From assembly GCA_963920765.1 (NCBI GenBank), contig OY987252.1, positions 1,738,501 through 1,802,500 of the forward strand: 64,000 bases of DNA, in the 5' to 3' direction. This document shows positions 35,262-47,110 of this stretch, piece by piece. A program made the position numbers and the translations under genes. This DNA is from Ulota crispa (taxonomy: Eukaryota; Streptophyta; Bryopsida; Orthotrichales; Orthotrichaceae). The notes beneath the pieces are model-generated. The model had not been told where the DNA came from and made no database searches. It was given only the letters and a program-made list of their open reading frames with translations. Positions within the stretch are counted from its first letter, which is position 1, and every line of letters begins with the position of its first letter.

Positions 35262-36484
35262 GACACCCCCTTCTAATGTAAACATCCGGGGATCCCCCAA
35301 TGGTAGTATGTTTCTGTAATGCCGTGCAGGATATTGCAACATCTGAGGAGGCTTTAGTGTATATAGTATGAGTTGTTGTTCATAGTGATAATGTACATTT
35401 GGGAATGAATTATTCCTGTTTATTCAATTGACAACTTCAAAGTCAATCATCTATAGCAATAGTGTTTTGAAGCAATCTGGAGATAATATCTTAAATTTTC
35501 TTACTACATTTGTCTTGAATCAGTGTTACTTACATTATTCATTTTCATGTTTTGGTTCTACCTAGTGCCGTAGAATTGCTGCAATTTTGGTTGTTTCATC
35601 TCTTCAACCATCTGGGGATTCCTTGATGGTACTTTGAGTCTCCAATGTCCTCTAGAATTTTTGAACATTCAAAGAGGTCTAAGTGTGTTTTGTATGATTT
35701 CTTGTTTACATTGTAATCAATCCACTGGGAATACTCTTGTCTTTTTTGATCACTTCCCAAATTCCAAGTCTCATATTCATAATGTATTTGTGGTGCATTG
35801 GTCTAGAGATGTACTCCTACTGGTTATACTTATGTACAATTTTGTGATTCATTAGGCCTACTCATTTCATTCACATGGTTGTGTTCTAGCTCGTGTGTAA
35901 GAGCTGCTGCGTTGTTAGGACTTTTTCCATTAACCACTCAATATGCTGATTGCTCTTATAACTTTCAAATTATTTAATTTGAAATAATTTGCTGCTTACC
36001 TTACTTAGGTAATACAATTCAATGTTTGTATTGTAAGTCGATTGTGTATCCGCATTTACTTTTTGATGTTGCATTTTAGTGTATTGTTCAGTGGATTCAA
36101 ATGATTTTTTCATGCTTCTCCATTGAGTTTGTGATTTAATTAGTTTGGCCTTGTAAGTGAGATGCAAGGTTAGTATATTTATTTTTGCAAAATTTGTTGT
36201 TCTCCATTTATCTGGGGATCCCCTGATGATGGCTTGTTCCTTCAATTGTCATACTTAACTTTTTTGTCAAGTCTTGCATTCCTCATCTTTGACTCTCTTG
36301 TGAGTTTTCATTTTGCAAGAGAGGTTGGTATTTGTACTACATGGTGCTCTATGCATTCCGGGTGGTATAGCAAATCTTCTACCACTTATCAAAGTACATT
36401 TGGGCTTTGTCTGACTAGTTTGGTTTTCTGTTACCCATACACGCTATGGATTATGATTGGCAATGAATCTTGACACACTTGCAG
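35262..36484. other. Non-coding interval with three palindromes
   Basis: T-rich sequence like intron or 3' untranslated DNA, with palindromes at 35,283, 35,609 and 36,209. Small ORFs have no recognisable content. Confidence 0.45.
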
Positions 36485-36733
36485 AGCTTCTTTGACGTAT
36501 TATTCCCGCAGATGTTGTCTCCCAGTTTCAAGTTTTAGCAAGATCTATTGGATATCACAGCAATAAGTTTGGGCCCTCCTCTTCTGAAATTGTTATGTTG
36601 CTCCTACAGAATCCTGGCACGCGTAGAATATATAAGAATAGGAGATTGAAAATGCTTGCTGTTGATTCTTTGAATTACCGTCAATTACATGGTCAACTAG
36701 GATATGTACTTATTACAGATGCTACAAGCACTT
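36485..36733 (+). pseudogene. Coding-like exon, unidentified
   Basis: It follows ACTTGCAG; one TGA near its start, then open to a TAG at 36,731-36,733. Reads RIIPADVVSQFQVLARSIGY, then EIVMLLLQNPGTRRIYKNRR and LGYVLITDATS. No domain recognised. Same strand as the FCP1-like domain and inside the palindrome block, so possibly its last exon. Confidence 0.4.
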
Positions 36734-38459
36734 AGTTCTGAATTTTTTACTGTGTAGTGCCTATGTTTTTCCAATAGGCACAAATGTGGTCATTCTATGC
36801 ATATGAATAAAGTTTGGACAATCTTCCTTTGGTATGCGTGTTACGCTCTAGGTATTCTTATGTCCTAATTTGCCTTTGCCTTCAACTTGCCAATTGATTT
36901 TGCTTTTGTCTATTGAATGATTATCACTCTGTACTCATAATTTGGTTTTGCTCTATTGTTGGAGTCACTCTATCAGGGGATCCTTGATGGGTGCTTCTTA
37001 TGGTCATCTATTGATTATCTTAGTAGGGTATAATCTTCCACTACATCTTGATGTGTCCATGACTGTATTATTGTTGTCAAGGGATCCCTCAATACAAATT
37101 GGACAGTAAGATTGGTTGGCAACTCTAGGTTGATGTTCAATTAATACAATTGTTGGCAGTTCTTACTCTTCAGCATCCTTGATTTCTACCCTACCGGATA
37201 CAAGCCACCTTGTGGTGGATATTTCCAACTTGACTAGATGATCAAATGTCCCTTCTCTCTTAATTCTTATTTGATCTACTACTAATTTTTAATCGTATTC
37301 AGTCTTGATTAAGTCTGCGCAATGGCCTCATAGTATTGTCATTCCTGTCTACTCTAGCGCCTTGCCAACTAAGATATCATTTCTCTTTTCATGGATATAT
37401 CTTCTGAGTAATAGTCCCCTATTATACTTTAGAAATTCCCCATTTCTCTTGTGTATCATAAGTAAATGTTTGACTATATGAAATCATTTACAGTAGGGAT
37501 TTTCATAATGATCATGTGCACAATATATCAGGAGATCATGCGATGACTTAGACCGCTCTTCATTACCTTTCTTGCATGTTTCTACACTTAGCACCTTCTT
37601 ATTGCATACTTTAGAGAGATCCCCAAAGTTTACAATCTTGGTCTAGTCCAAAATTCTCTGTATAGTCCAGAAATAGTTAAATATGGCATAAGAGAAACAT
37701 TTGGATAGTGTCAAGGTCCCCATTAGTTTTTTTGTGTTTTAGGTTAGTTGAATGGAGTGTTTCTTTAAAGTCAGTGCTCGGATATGACCAACAATTTTTT
37801 CTTTCCCAAAGCATTGACCTTATCCAAGCACCACTATAGGTGTTTTTTGATTAATTATTGACTAAATCTTTTGCTCAATGATTAAGGAGTTTGCTAGAAT
37901 CTTGAAGTAACACAAATAAGTTAAGTTTCAAATTTTTCCACTTATGCCAAGTGTGCGCAAGTTAAACAAAAGAAGGCTTGCCTTGAGTTTTAAAATAAGG
38001 ATCATACTCTAACTTATTGGAAGGAAATGAATAAGCACATGCAATGAGTCAAAATATTCCACTTGATTTGAATAGAGTCAAACATACATATTAGTTAATT
38101 ACTTCAAACTAGTTTAGAAAATGTTTGGTGCCTAATGCATAAAGGTTCCTGAATGAAACTTACAATTACAAGCTGCATTCAAAGTTGGTATACTTCAATC
38201 AAGATCCCACTGTCGCCTCATATAAGCGTGTTGCACCAGTACAGAAGAAACTATCCCTAAACTTGCACTTAATTTAAATTTCCGCACAATAGCTTTGTAA
38301 GAGCCACCAATACTACAACCACCATGCCTTGTAGCATCCTTTCCGTATTTGCCATTTCTTCCAGGCATGAGTGATATCCAAGAATTAACTTCTACTTTTG
38401 TTGGAATCTAGTTTCCTTTTCTATTTGTTGAGTTGAACAAAAGCACTCCCTCAATAGAA
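36734..38459. other. Right edge of the palindrome block and spacer
   Basis: Last palindromes at 36,971, 37,075 and 37,526. After about 37,560 there are no more, and no coding sequence up to the LINE at 38,460. Confidence 0.5.
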
Positions 38460-41400
38460 CTACGAGGCCTCATTTTTAATCACGTACAAAAATCCAGAAC
38501 TAAGCTCAAAAGTTGTTCGTAACATTGCAAAACTTACAAAACCTCCTTCTTGTGGAAGCTCTTCCCTAAACCACAAAGAGGGCACATGCAAAGCTACCAT
38601 GTGCCCAATAGTAGATGGTCGACAAGATTGGGGGACCCTCAAAGTGCCAGCATGTATGTCAGTTGTCCACATCGGCATTTGTGAATGTTCATACGAGCAG
38701 TTATACAATTGCAAACAAGTAATTGCTTTAATTTGAGGCTTTGTAGAGGCCCAATTCTCCTCCTAATGTTAGCTAATAATACTTGCATTTGTAAGTGTAG
38801 GTCTATCAATTTTATTCCCCCTTTTGCTAGTGGGAGAAAAGCCAAATTCCATCTGACTTTTGTGAATCCTTTGCTCTCATATTTGCTTGTCCAAACAAAG
38901 TTATGGATGAGGGCTTGGATTTTGCTGCTAATGTTTTTGTCAAGGCCGCAACGTGCTGCTGTGAACCAACATGTTGCAAGCAGCACTTGATTGCTCACCA
39001 AGGTTCTTCTTGCCATTGAGAGTTGTTTTGTTGCCCAACTCCTCAGTTTAAGTTTTAGGGATTTCATGAGCGGTTCTGTGTTTGCCCCATCCTATAGGTG
39101 GAATCCCACAAGTGGACCTAGGTAGCAAACTCTTGTCCTTGATTCTACCCATTTGAGGCCAATGTGGGCACCCCATTCAAACATTCTAGGCCTTGGGGAC
39201 GCCCGGATGGTGTTACTCTTGCCCCTTGGAGCCAAAGGCAGTACAATAAATCTCAAGTATCTTGCAGGTTTTCTGTAGATTTTCTTGGTTGCCTTGCAGG
39301 TACAATGCAGTGTTGCCTGCATAGCTGGCGTCAAGAACTGATTCACCATTGGGGAGGGTTAAGCCTAGGATGCCGTTTCTCTCATTTGTTAGGAGGTAAC
39401 CTAGGGAGTCCATGATAATGATAAAGAGGAAGGGTGCCAATAGGCGCCCTTGGTGCATTGAATAAGAGAGGCTAAATATCTTGCATGTTTCCCTATCCAC
39501 CGTCACCGTTGAGGAGGCATCTTTATAAAGGGCTTTGATGCTCCTCATGAATTCAAAAAAAAAGCCTTGAGCTATGAGAATCTCTTCCATGAAGGACCAA
39601 CTAATCCCATCAAAGGCTTTCTCAAAGTCAAAAAGTAGAAGAATAAGATCTTGATCAAATTGCTTAGCCCACCTCATTGCTTTCTAGGCCATGAAAATAT
39701 TGTCAATGATGTGCCGACCTCTGACAAAGCCTGTCTGGTTGGGTCTAATTACTTCTTGGAGGATGGTTTGTATGCGCTTGGCTAGAATCTTAGCTACAAT
39801 TTTGTAGTACGTGCCAAGGAGAGTGATCGGTCGGTGGTTTTTCAGCAATGTGGCTTCACCCTCTTTTGAAATAAGAATGATGTTGCCCCTGCTAAGCTTT
39901 GCCTCCAGTTCCCTTCTTTCCAGAACTTCCTAGATAGTTAGGAAGATGTCATTTTCTACTGATGTTGAGCATGAGGAGTAGAATTTTGAGGGTAAGCCGT
40001 CCATGCTTGGGACTTTGCCGTGAGCTACTTCCTTTGAGGTGGCCTTGGATTCATTGAACAAGTGCCGTTCTATTAAGAGGGCATTGTGTCTTGGCTTTAT
40101 GATCTTTGGAATACACTGTAGTACCTTATGTCTAGCTTCCCTAGTGGCTTCCGTGACAAGGTCAATTGAATAAAGGCTCTTGTAAAATTTGGTCACTATG
40201 GCTGCTTTGTCAATTTGATCCGTGAGTAGCCTTCCGCCTACCAAAAGTTGGGCTATGTTTGAGCCCAAAGGCTTGTCTCCTAGGATTCTAAAGAACTCTT
40301 TATTGCAACAGTTGCCTTTCCTAAACTAGTTTGCCGCGATGGAGTGGTATTTGATGTTAAGGAGCTCAAATGTGATTGCATGGAGTTTTGTTCAAGATAT
40401 GTTGAGCAGTTGTTTGGCTTGAGCATCCCTGAGGTTCTGGCTTAGCCAAACTTCTGAGTAGCTGATACAACTGAGCTGGTCCCTTTCCTACTAGTACATT
40501 TTATTCATCTGCTCTTTTGCTATGTTGTGTGCCGCTGACAAATCCCTGGTATGAGCTGCAGCAATCCATTCCTTCCATTGGTTTTTTTCTAGAGGTCTCT
40601 CCGTCTCCTTCCAAGCTTGGTCAAGTTTCACCTTGACTTGTTCGTCTCTTAGAATTCCAGCATTCATACCCTTGCGTGAGGGCCGTACTTTCAAAGCTTG
40701 GTAGGATCGAGAGAATCACAAGGGCGTGGTTCAATTTTTTTGTGTGGAGGTGGATATATGTGTAGTGTGCCTCCTTGGTTATAAAGTCTTTGGGAGGCAT
40801 AGCATCTATCAATTCTCCCAGCCCTCCTTGTAGGCCCTTGTTGGCCGTTTTTCCATATGAATAGCTTGTTGGTCTCCTTCTGGATGTTGTCCTGATGGGC
40901 AACATAGACGAGACTATAGTGATTTAAAAGCCTCAACCAACTAGCTTTCTCATTGTGATTTTGTCAGCTATATGATCTAGCTTGCGTAAGTCTGTCCGAG
41001 GTGTCTTTAACCATGTTGAAGTCCCCAGCCATCACAAATGCGTTGTATTTGACATCCGTGTCCACAATCTGCTGCCACAACTGCACTCTTTTGCTAGAAG
41101 CACTAGGGGCATAGACATTTATTATGGAAAGGGTAAGGTTACCCTCAAGCAGTAAAGAGATTGACTAGACTCTTTCGAGGCTAGTATTGCTTCTATTGTG
41201 AGTTGGTGTGATATTTTCAGATTTGGAAGGATTACTGAGCCTCCTCTCTAGCATATGTTGTTGCGCTTGATGGTGGCCGAGTTCCACACCTTGTGCCCTC
41301 CCACAAATAGAAAGCTACGGGTATTGTTTTTGCACTTTTCAGTATTGAGCCAATGCTCTTGAAGGAGAATTATTTGTGGGGGAGTTAACATTCTTTCAAA

Positions 41401-41496
41401 TGTTCTCCTTGCGTGACCTTGCTTTTGAGCCCTGTGGTTGCCCATCTCGAACCCTCTAATGTTCAACGTTGCCAATGTGATGCCACGTTCTAACAT
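38460..41496 (-). pseudogene. LINE ORF2: endonuclease and reverse transcriptase, decayed
   Basis: Minus strand. The apurinic-type endonuclease starts ITLATLNIRGFEMGNHR, then IILLQEHWL (41,496-41,330), AFVMAGDFNMVKDTSDRL (about 40,985-41,040) and GRIDRCYA (about 40,790-40,800). The reverse transcriptase: HGKVPSMDGLPSKFY (about 39,985), RPNQTGFVRGRHIIDNIF (39,690-39,750), LLLFDFEKAFDGISWSFME (motif A, intact; 39,590-39,650), MHQGRLLAPFLF, and the active site reading YAGN (39,312-39,323) instead of Y/F-A-D-D: both catalytic Asp are lost. The C-terminal part includes FVWTSKYESKGFTKVRWN and LPLAKGGIKLIDL (about 38,790-38,880). Many stops and frameshifts; the zinc-binding tail and 3' end are missing. 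Non-LTR retrotransposon of the plant L1-like type. Confidence 0.9.
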
Positions 41497-42569
41497 CCTA
41501 ATGAGGAGTTTGTAGTTTCAATTGGAGTGGGGGCTCCTCTGTGGGCATTGGAGTTGACAATGATGGGAGTGGAGAGGGTCCTTGGAAGGATCTCAAGGAA
41601 TCTTGTCTTCTTGGGAGGTTGCAATGGAGAGGCATACATCCTAGGCTGCAAGCCAGTTTCCATTTCCTTTGTGCCTATAAGGTCCTTCCAGGTCTAAAGG
41701 AGACCGTAAGCCTAAGAACGGCCTTTCCATGCTGTGAGTTTCTTGAATTGATATCTAAGCATCAGCCATGAGACATTGGAGTTTTTTTCCTTGGTAGTGT
41801 GAGTAGCCTTGACCATTGCCAGAATTGTCAGCTCCTGTGCCTCAGAATCTCCATTCCGGCGCGATGTCCAAAAGATTGAATCCCAATGATCTACCTTTGG
41901 GGGTTTCTTCAAGCAAGTTTTTAGGTGGTCACTTACTCCCATAAAGATCCTTCCTTGAGTGCTGCAAAGCTCCAGCTCCTCCAAAGAGAAGGTAGTTGGG
42001 ATTGGTCTTGAGAGGCCAAGAGCTACACCCTTAGTTTCTAGTAGGAGCGCAAGGCCTTTGGCCAAGTCTTTGTAAACAATTGGCCATACAGCCACAAATT
42101 TGGGACCTTATGTTTCAGAAGCCAAATTAATTGTCTTAAATGTGTCATATGCCAACTTGGTTGTAAGGGAGTGCTAGAGTTCGCCTTGAGTGTGTGTCAT
42201 TAATCTCTCCAACCATTTTTTCGTGTCCCAAATTTTCCCTTGTATTGGAGAATATGCTGATGTGCTTGCATTCTTTGTGCCCATGTATTTTTGTGTCAAG
42301 GAAGGGGCTACATGATGGTTTCCTAAAGAGAGAGCGGGGGCAACTGTTTTGGTTGGGGAGGCTAATGTTGGAGGTTTTGAAGCCTTTCCCAGCCCTATGG
42401 GTGCCCTGGTATCCGTGTTCTTCCCTTGTGATTGTAGTATCCTCCTTGTTGGTTGGGGTTGTGATACAAGGGTGGCTGCCATGGATGGAGGTTTGTGGCA
42501 ACCTAGCTCTAAGCCCTTTGCATCTAAAGTTTCCTTCTGTTCTGAACTCTCTGCTTGTTTTCCTAGTGG
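41497..42569 (-). pseudogene. LINE ORF1, C-terminal part (left of the inserted repeat)
   Basis: Minus strand, from the insertion point: CPLGKQAESSEQKETLD, then a Ser/Thr/Pro-rich low-complexity stretch to about 42,174; after frame changes a further piece, 42,095-41,712 (MAVWPIVYKDLAKGLALLL). CPLGKQ joins directly to the zinc knuckle at 46,219-46,260 when the 3.6-kb repeat is removed. ORF1 proteins of plant LINEs bind RNA. Confidence 0.75.
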
Positions 42570-42574
42570 GCAAT
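42570..42574. repeat. Target-site duplication GCAAT, left of repeat copy 2
   Basis: GCAAT here against GCACT at 46,214-46,218. Collapsing one copy joins the LINE ORF1 in frame (GHATLEC-PLGKQ), which fixes the ends of the inserted element. Confidence 0.8.
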
Positions 42575-43165
42575 TGTGACAATCCATGATTCAAAAAAAT
42601 AGAGGTATTATATAAAATTTTGGAAAAACCAATCTCTTTCAGTTAAAACTTTTTGTTTTTCTACCCAAAAACATGAGGATTGTTGAAATAAAGGGTTGGT
42701 ATATTATAGTAATTCCAAATTAGATAAACATGATAAAAAGGAACATTTTGGTTCCTACCTTAAACTAGATAACAATTCGGAATTCATCCCTAAATCTAGA
42801 ATTAAGCGCTTTTGATAGCGTTGATGGTACTGGAGCGGTCTAGGAACTCAAATGATGATAGTATTGGACCCGATATTGGGATTGGCCTGGTACTTCAACG
42901 GTGGCCATCAAATCCCTAAACGATGTTTAAAGATGGATGTTTAAAAGTCCAATCATCACCAGCCAACGGCCGCAACAATCTAATCCATTATTGGAATTGA
43001 AATTAGGAAGGGAGGGCAAATGGATTCCTCACTTGCCTTCATTCTCTCACTTTCTTCTTTCTACATCGAAATAGCTTTGAGCAAGTTGGTAGAGCGCTAT
43101 CAGAGCTTTAGCTGTGGGATTGTAGAACTTTCTATTAGCCTCCGGTTTGTATCACTTCTGGAATA

Positions 43166-44975
43166 ATGGGAGGGAGAAAGAGTTAGCTCATATAGCCCTC
43201 TAGTTGGTAATCCTAGGCGTACTGAAGGATCCCAATAAGCAAAAAATGTTGGAAAAGGACCTGCAAAAGATGGATTGCCAAGGATTGCTGGGGTGCCATG
43301 GAACTTGAAGGACAAGGAGATGGTGCGGGAATTGATGGAGGAGCCGCAAAGCTAGTGGGATCTCACAAAGAGAGCTCACTTGGGCACCTGGAAGAAGGAG
43401 GATTGGTGTGTGATTTATCACTTCAATCCCGCTGGAGAAGGGTTGGCTTCTCAAATCAACAAGTTTGCCACAAGTAAACTTATTGCCGGACCCCATGCCA
43501 AGAATGGATATTCGGTCTCGGATAGTAGGAACTCCCAAGAGAGGAGGTTGCTTGAGTTCTTGATCTCATTCTGCTTCCGGTAAAACCAACTTACTTGATT
43601 GTCACTCTAGCCAACACCATCTTTGGGTCATTGTTGGAGGATAGGCCAGTCAATTGGGAATTAGCCTTTTGGGATTTAGTTATTCGGAGGTTAGGGTTGT
43701 TGGAGAACACCAAAGCTTTTGGACTTAGCCCCTTCTTATTTCACCTTTATCACTCTCTAGACCTGTTGGAGAGGAATGAGAGAATGGCCTATAAGTTAGC
43801 AGTAGTGATGTTGAAGCATGACATTACCCCAGAGGCAGAACTGGAAGAAGAACCTAAGGAAAAAAATGAAGGGGAGACCTCAGATCAAGAGAAAAAGAGG
43901 GGAGCCAAAAGGAAGGGTAAAGAACCAATTGAGGGAACCGGATTGTTATAGAAATTGGAAAGGATAAATCCCACGGATTCTCAAGGTACCCGGCCTTTTT
44001 TGACATCAGAAGTCAACTGCAAGGATTTTAGGAGAGGATCATGTTTGATTGGGAAGTTCTTGATAAATTATGTCAGCTGACAAAAGTCTTTCACCCACCT
44101 GAGATATTCAAAGAGGTGAAAACTCTCCTTTAGGTCAAGAGATCTAGTGAGTTGGAGGTCCAAAAATTAACTGGACATGTGATCAACCTTCAGACCCAAT
44201 TTAGGCAAGAAACAAAGGAGGGTGACTAGCCAACAAAGCCTTTTGGGACCTTACCAGCCTCTAGAGTTTCATGATAATTCCAAGCAATGTGGTGTACAAG
44301 GCTAGGTTGTTTTAAATCAGAGTTTTGAAAGAAGGGTCACAAATGGCGCCAAAGCTGGTTGGGGTCTTGGAGGAGTATGCAGAGAGGATGGAGTCGATCC
44401 TGCAGCGGATGAGGGAGATCTTGCATGGTCCCAAGGTAAGACTGGAAGGAAGGGAAGGATCCAAAAAAGCCAAGGAAGTTATACCTGCTATGAAGACCCC
44501 TCCACCTCTGTCACCTTGTCCAACCAAGCGGAAAGAAGCCGAGGAAGTTAGGACTCCACATTCTACCCGATTACCCTGTAAAGTTGGCTTTAGGCTGAGA
44601 GAAGCATCAACGCTCGGATCTCGGACTAGAAGTCAAATCCAAACAACACTTGATAGTAGAGGCGCAGCAAAAAAGCCAAGCTTGCTAAAGAGGAAGACAA
44701 TAGAGATGTGCACCTAAGAATTGACCTCACTGGTCTAGATCAGCCTAGATGACAAACCATTTGCATCCACCACGGACAATGAGAGTGAGTCAAGAGAGTC
44801 TCAAGAAGAATCTGGAGATTCAAATCTTGAAGTGATGGCCGTGTCACAAAGGGGAAGGAAGAAGCCCAACAAGAAGAAAGGGAAGACCGGTAAGGGAGCC
44901 TAAGTTTTAGCTATCAAGAAACAACTGATCCGGAAGGGGGTGCCCGTTGCTTCAAAGAAGAAGAAAGATGCCTAG
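43166..44975 (+). pseudogene. Gag-like ORF of repeat copy 2
   Basis: The start is chosen by alignment with copy 3 (MGGRK here, MGKEKE there). Blocks conserved with copy 3: DLQKMDCQGLLG; LKDKEMVRELMEE; YHFNPAGEGLASQINKF; RRLLEFLISF; a core domain LIVTLANTIFGSLLEDRPVN through LGLLENTKAFGLSPFLFHLY and HSLDLLERNERMAYKLAVVM (43,595-43,825); an acidic Lys/Glu tail; KEGSQMAPKLVGVLEEYAER (44,330-44,390), probably helical; basic Pro/Ser-rich linker; ESRESQEESGDSNLEVMAVS; and an end KKKKDA. About 600 codons, with frameshifts and stops (e.g. TAA at 44,901). The layout 'compact helical domain, charged linker, basic tail' fits a capsid- or gag-like protein, but I do not recognise a named family with certainty. 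Confidence 0.7.
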
Positions 44976-46035
44976 TAATGTTGCAGTAAGAATAACAGTA
45001 GTACTAGGATTAATAAAATAAAGTTTTTAACTTCAAGAAGTAGAAGGAATAGTTTCCTATTGAGATGTACCTTGACGAGCGGATCTAGATTTTTAGGATC
45101 TAAGATTTGTTATTTCCTAAACATTGCAAAACGGAAGGTGGGGGGCCACCATTTTTTGGATTTGCAAAAGAAACGTGTCATTCCTTGGCCAGGAGCTTTC
45201 CAGAAAATGATCTTTTAGGGATTTCTTCAGGATTAGCTATTAGAGGTAGAACTGACTTTGGTGCCTTGGGCAATTTTATTTTTTTGATTCTCCTAATACA
45301 AGCAAAGTTTCTTATTGCGGAACTCCGATTTGATCACTTGGTGTGTTGTGCATGGGAATGTAAGTATGAGAGAAGCCAGAGAGAAGTAACCCCCAAATCC
45401 TATTTGATCTAGTTTCTGGAGCAAGTCAAGGTGGTTGGAAAATTGTGTGTACTAGAGGGTAGTTTCTGTTTGGGTTTATGATCCAGATACTCTTGTGAGG
45501 AATAGCCACCCTTAGACTAGGGCAATTCGGATAGCAATCCCAATGCATGCTAGTCAACAAATTGAGAGGTTCCACTACAACCAAGAGTAATTGTGAGCAA
45601 AGGAATAGTGATTTGCTAGTTATCCAGTTACCATCTTAGCAACAGGAACCAAGTCAGGAAGGGTCCGTTGCTGTAGTAATTTGGAGTTGTAGGGTTTCCT
45701 GCGTGAATTGTTGGTTTGGATCCACTTTTGGACTAGTTGTGAGGGAATACTTGCAGCTTTTTGTCTTTATGTCTGTTGATGTTGTTGTGTTTAGTGATAC
45801 TTCAATCACTCTAAACTTTCAGAGGGTAGGATATCACGTAGCCTTCTACAATTCCAAATTGCGGAACCCTTTGATATAGAGGCTAAACTTTTGTAATGTG
45901 TCATGTGTTTTGTAACCGGATCCAGAAGAGGTACATGGATTGGACACTCCTTTTAGGATTCCGGATTGTGGTGTGAACTGAAAGATGTATTTGGAAGTCC
46001 AATTGGTCAACTAGGGTGCTTCCAGATACTTTTTT

Positions 46036-46059
46036 TGTGTGTGTGTGTGCTTGTGTGTA
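46036..46059. repeat. GT microsatellite inside repeat copy 2
   Basis: (GT)n with a TGC interruption, at the position equivalent to 1291-1317 in copy 1. Confidence 0.85.
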
Positions 46060-46213
46060 CTTGCAAATTACAAACCGGATTTCTTCATCTTATTCCAGTC
46101 AATCTTTAGGATCTATGAACTAAATCCTTGTGGAACAAAAACAAGTCATTTTCTTGGTGATTTAAGCTACTTTTAATGCCAACAAGAGGATAAGTACTTT
46201 TTTGACTATCTTA

Positions 46214-47110
46214 GCACTCTAAGGTTGCATGGCCGTATCTCCGACAGCGGTTGCATTGGTTAGGTAAGCCTGCATAAAGTACCCTTTTATCGTATATCTC
46301 GCAGGTTGTGGCGCACTCACGGAGTACCGGGACTTTCAGGCTTCCTAGAAGTTTGGGTAGTTTGGATATGACATTCCCTATGGATCTTGATGGCCGCTTG
46401 CTTGCCACATATTCCCCTTTGACTAATATGACTCTGCCTTTCTTAGAACCCAAGTGCTTTAGCCAAGATTCTGCTTGGAGTGAGAAGTCCAAGTCTAGAA
46501 ACTAAACTCTTATTGAAGGTTTAAGTGGTGGCTTAGGTTTACGCTTGGGTTTGTGTGCCCCAAAATTGTCTCTCCATTTGAAGAATCTCAACGTTTGGCC
46601 TTCCCAGGGAAGATGAGTTGTGTTTTTGCATTTGGAGGCTCCTTTTGGATCTGGAAATTTGATTCTAAAGTTTCCCATGGCAAGCATGCAAATGTACAAA
46701 AGAATCCAAGATATGCAATTTGAGGGAATGAGTGAGTTCAAGGTGACTTAGAGGAGTACCTAGCCATCTGCCGAGCATCGAGCAGCTGTTCTTTTTGACC
46801 CGTCCCTTGCGAAGTTCTTCGAGCTGCTCCATGTTGATGTCCACTAGTGGTTGCTAGTTGGGATTGATGAAGGGCTTGTGCTGCAACCCCATTTCCTCTA
46901 GTGAGCCTTCTAGTCTTTGTTCTAATATTGGGGTGTGTTGAGGAGGTTCCGCCCCCCATCCAATCTCTTATGTTGATGGAAGTTGCGAAGCTGCTGTTGC
47001 TTGCTATTGAAACTTCTACCATGGTTGAGTCATCGGCCTCTTGTGGCTCAAGAGTCATCTCTTTTGTTTGTGCTTCCTCTTTGGTTGAGTAAAGGTCCCT
47101 CTAGTGTAAA
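46214..47110 (-). pseudogene. LINE ORF1, N-terminal part with CCHC zinc knuckle (right of the inserted repeat)
   Basis: Minus strand. Start taken as the ATG at 47,058 (MTLEPQEADDSTMVEV). A serine/threonine/glutamine-rich first 100 residues, then after a frame change MGNFRIKFPDPKGASKCKN and LRFFKWRDNFGAHKPKRK (46,550-46,690), the kind of RNA-binding region (DUF4283-like) found in plant LINE ORF1. LDFSLQAESWLKHLG follows, and the zinc knuckle CNRCRRYGHATLEC (46,219-46,260, C-x2-C-x4-H-x4-C). The repeat is inserted exactly after this last Cys. Stops at 46,738 and 46,500 show decay. Confidence 0.8.

Larger units (their letters stand above)
16333..37545. repeat. Dispersed 20-bp palindrome family (about 42 copies)
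   Basis: Consensus YATCNGGGGATCCCYNGATG, a near-perfect palindrome centred on GGATCC. The 17,833-17,852 copy is perfect (CATTGGGGGATCCCCCAATG). Copies start at about: 16,333; 16,456; 16,585; 16,707; 17,781; 17,833; 17,884; 19,997; 20,947; 21,674; 21,831; 21,936; 21,988; 22,066; 22,117; 22,194; 22,247; 22,327; 28,420; 28,501; 28,552; 28,647; 28,743; 28,797; 28,850; 28,891; 28,986; 29,081; 29,175; 30,589; 32,561; 32,609; 32,832; 32,882; 33,193; 33,242; 35,283; 35,609; 36,209; 36,971; 37,075; 37,526. I found no convincing copy outside this interval. Between copies the sequence is unique. Confidence 0.9.
42575..46213 (+). mobile_element. 3.6-kb dispersed repeat, copy 2 (full length, 3,639 bp)
   Basis: It starts TGTGACAATCC and ends CTATCTTA. 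It aligns over its whole length with the reverse complement of copy 3 (52,376-56,047). Organisation: about 590 bp leader, one long decayed ORF (43,166-44,975), then about 1.24 kb of 3' non-coding sequence that is as recognisable between copies as the ORF. The two ends are not similar to each other by eye, so no LTRs, and there are no clear inverted repeats. No reverse transcriptase, integrase or transposase. It is inserted into LINE ORF1 with a 5-bp duplication. It resembles a gag-only, LTR-type non-autonomous retroelement without the LTRs. Confidence 0.88.

Noticed and set aside
42145-42594. Overlapping ORFs on both strands within the LINE ORF1
   Set aside because: Only the minus frame with CPLGKQ continues the LINE; the others are shadows.
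43085-43115. tRNA-Met-type primer-binding site in 'TTGGTAGAGCGCTATCAGAGC'
   Set aside because: It resembles the plant motif TGGTATCAGAGC only with an insertion, and the same place in copy 3 does not match.
45000-46213. The 1.2-kb shared 3' segment of copies 1-3 as an LTR
   Set aside because: It is not repeated at the 5' end of copies 2 or 3; 42,575-43,100 shows no similarity to it.
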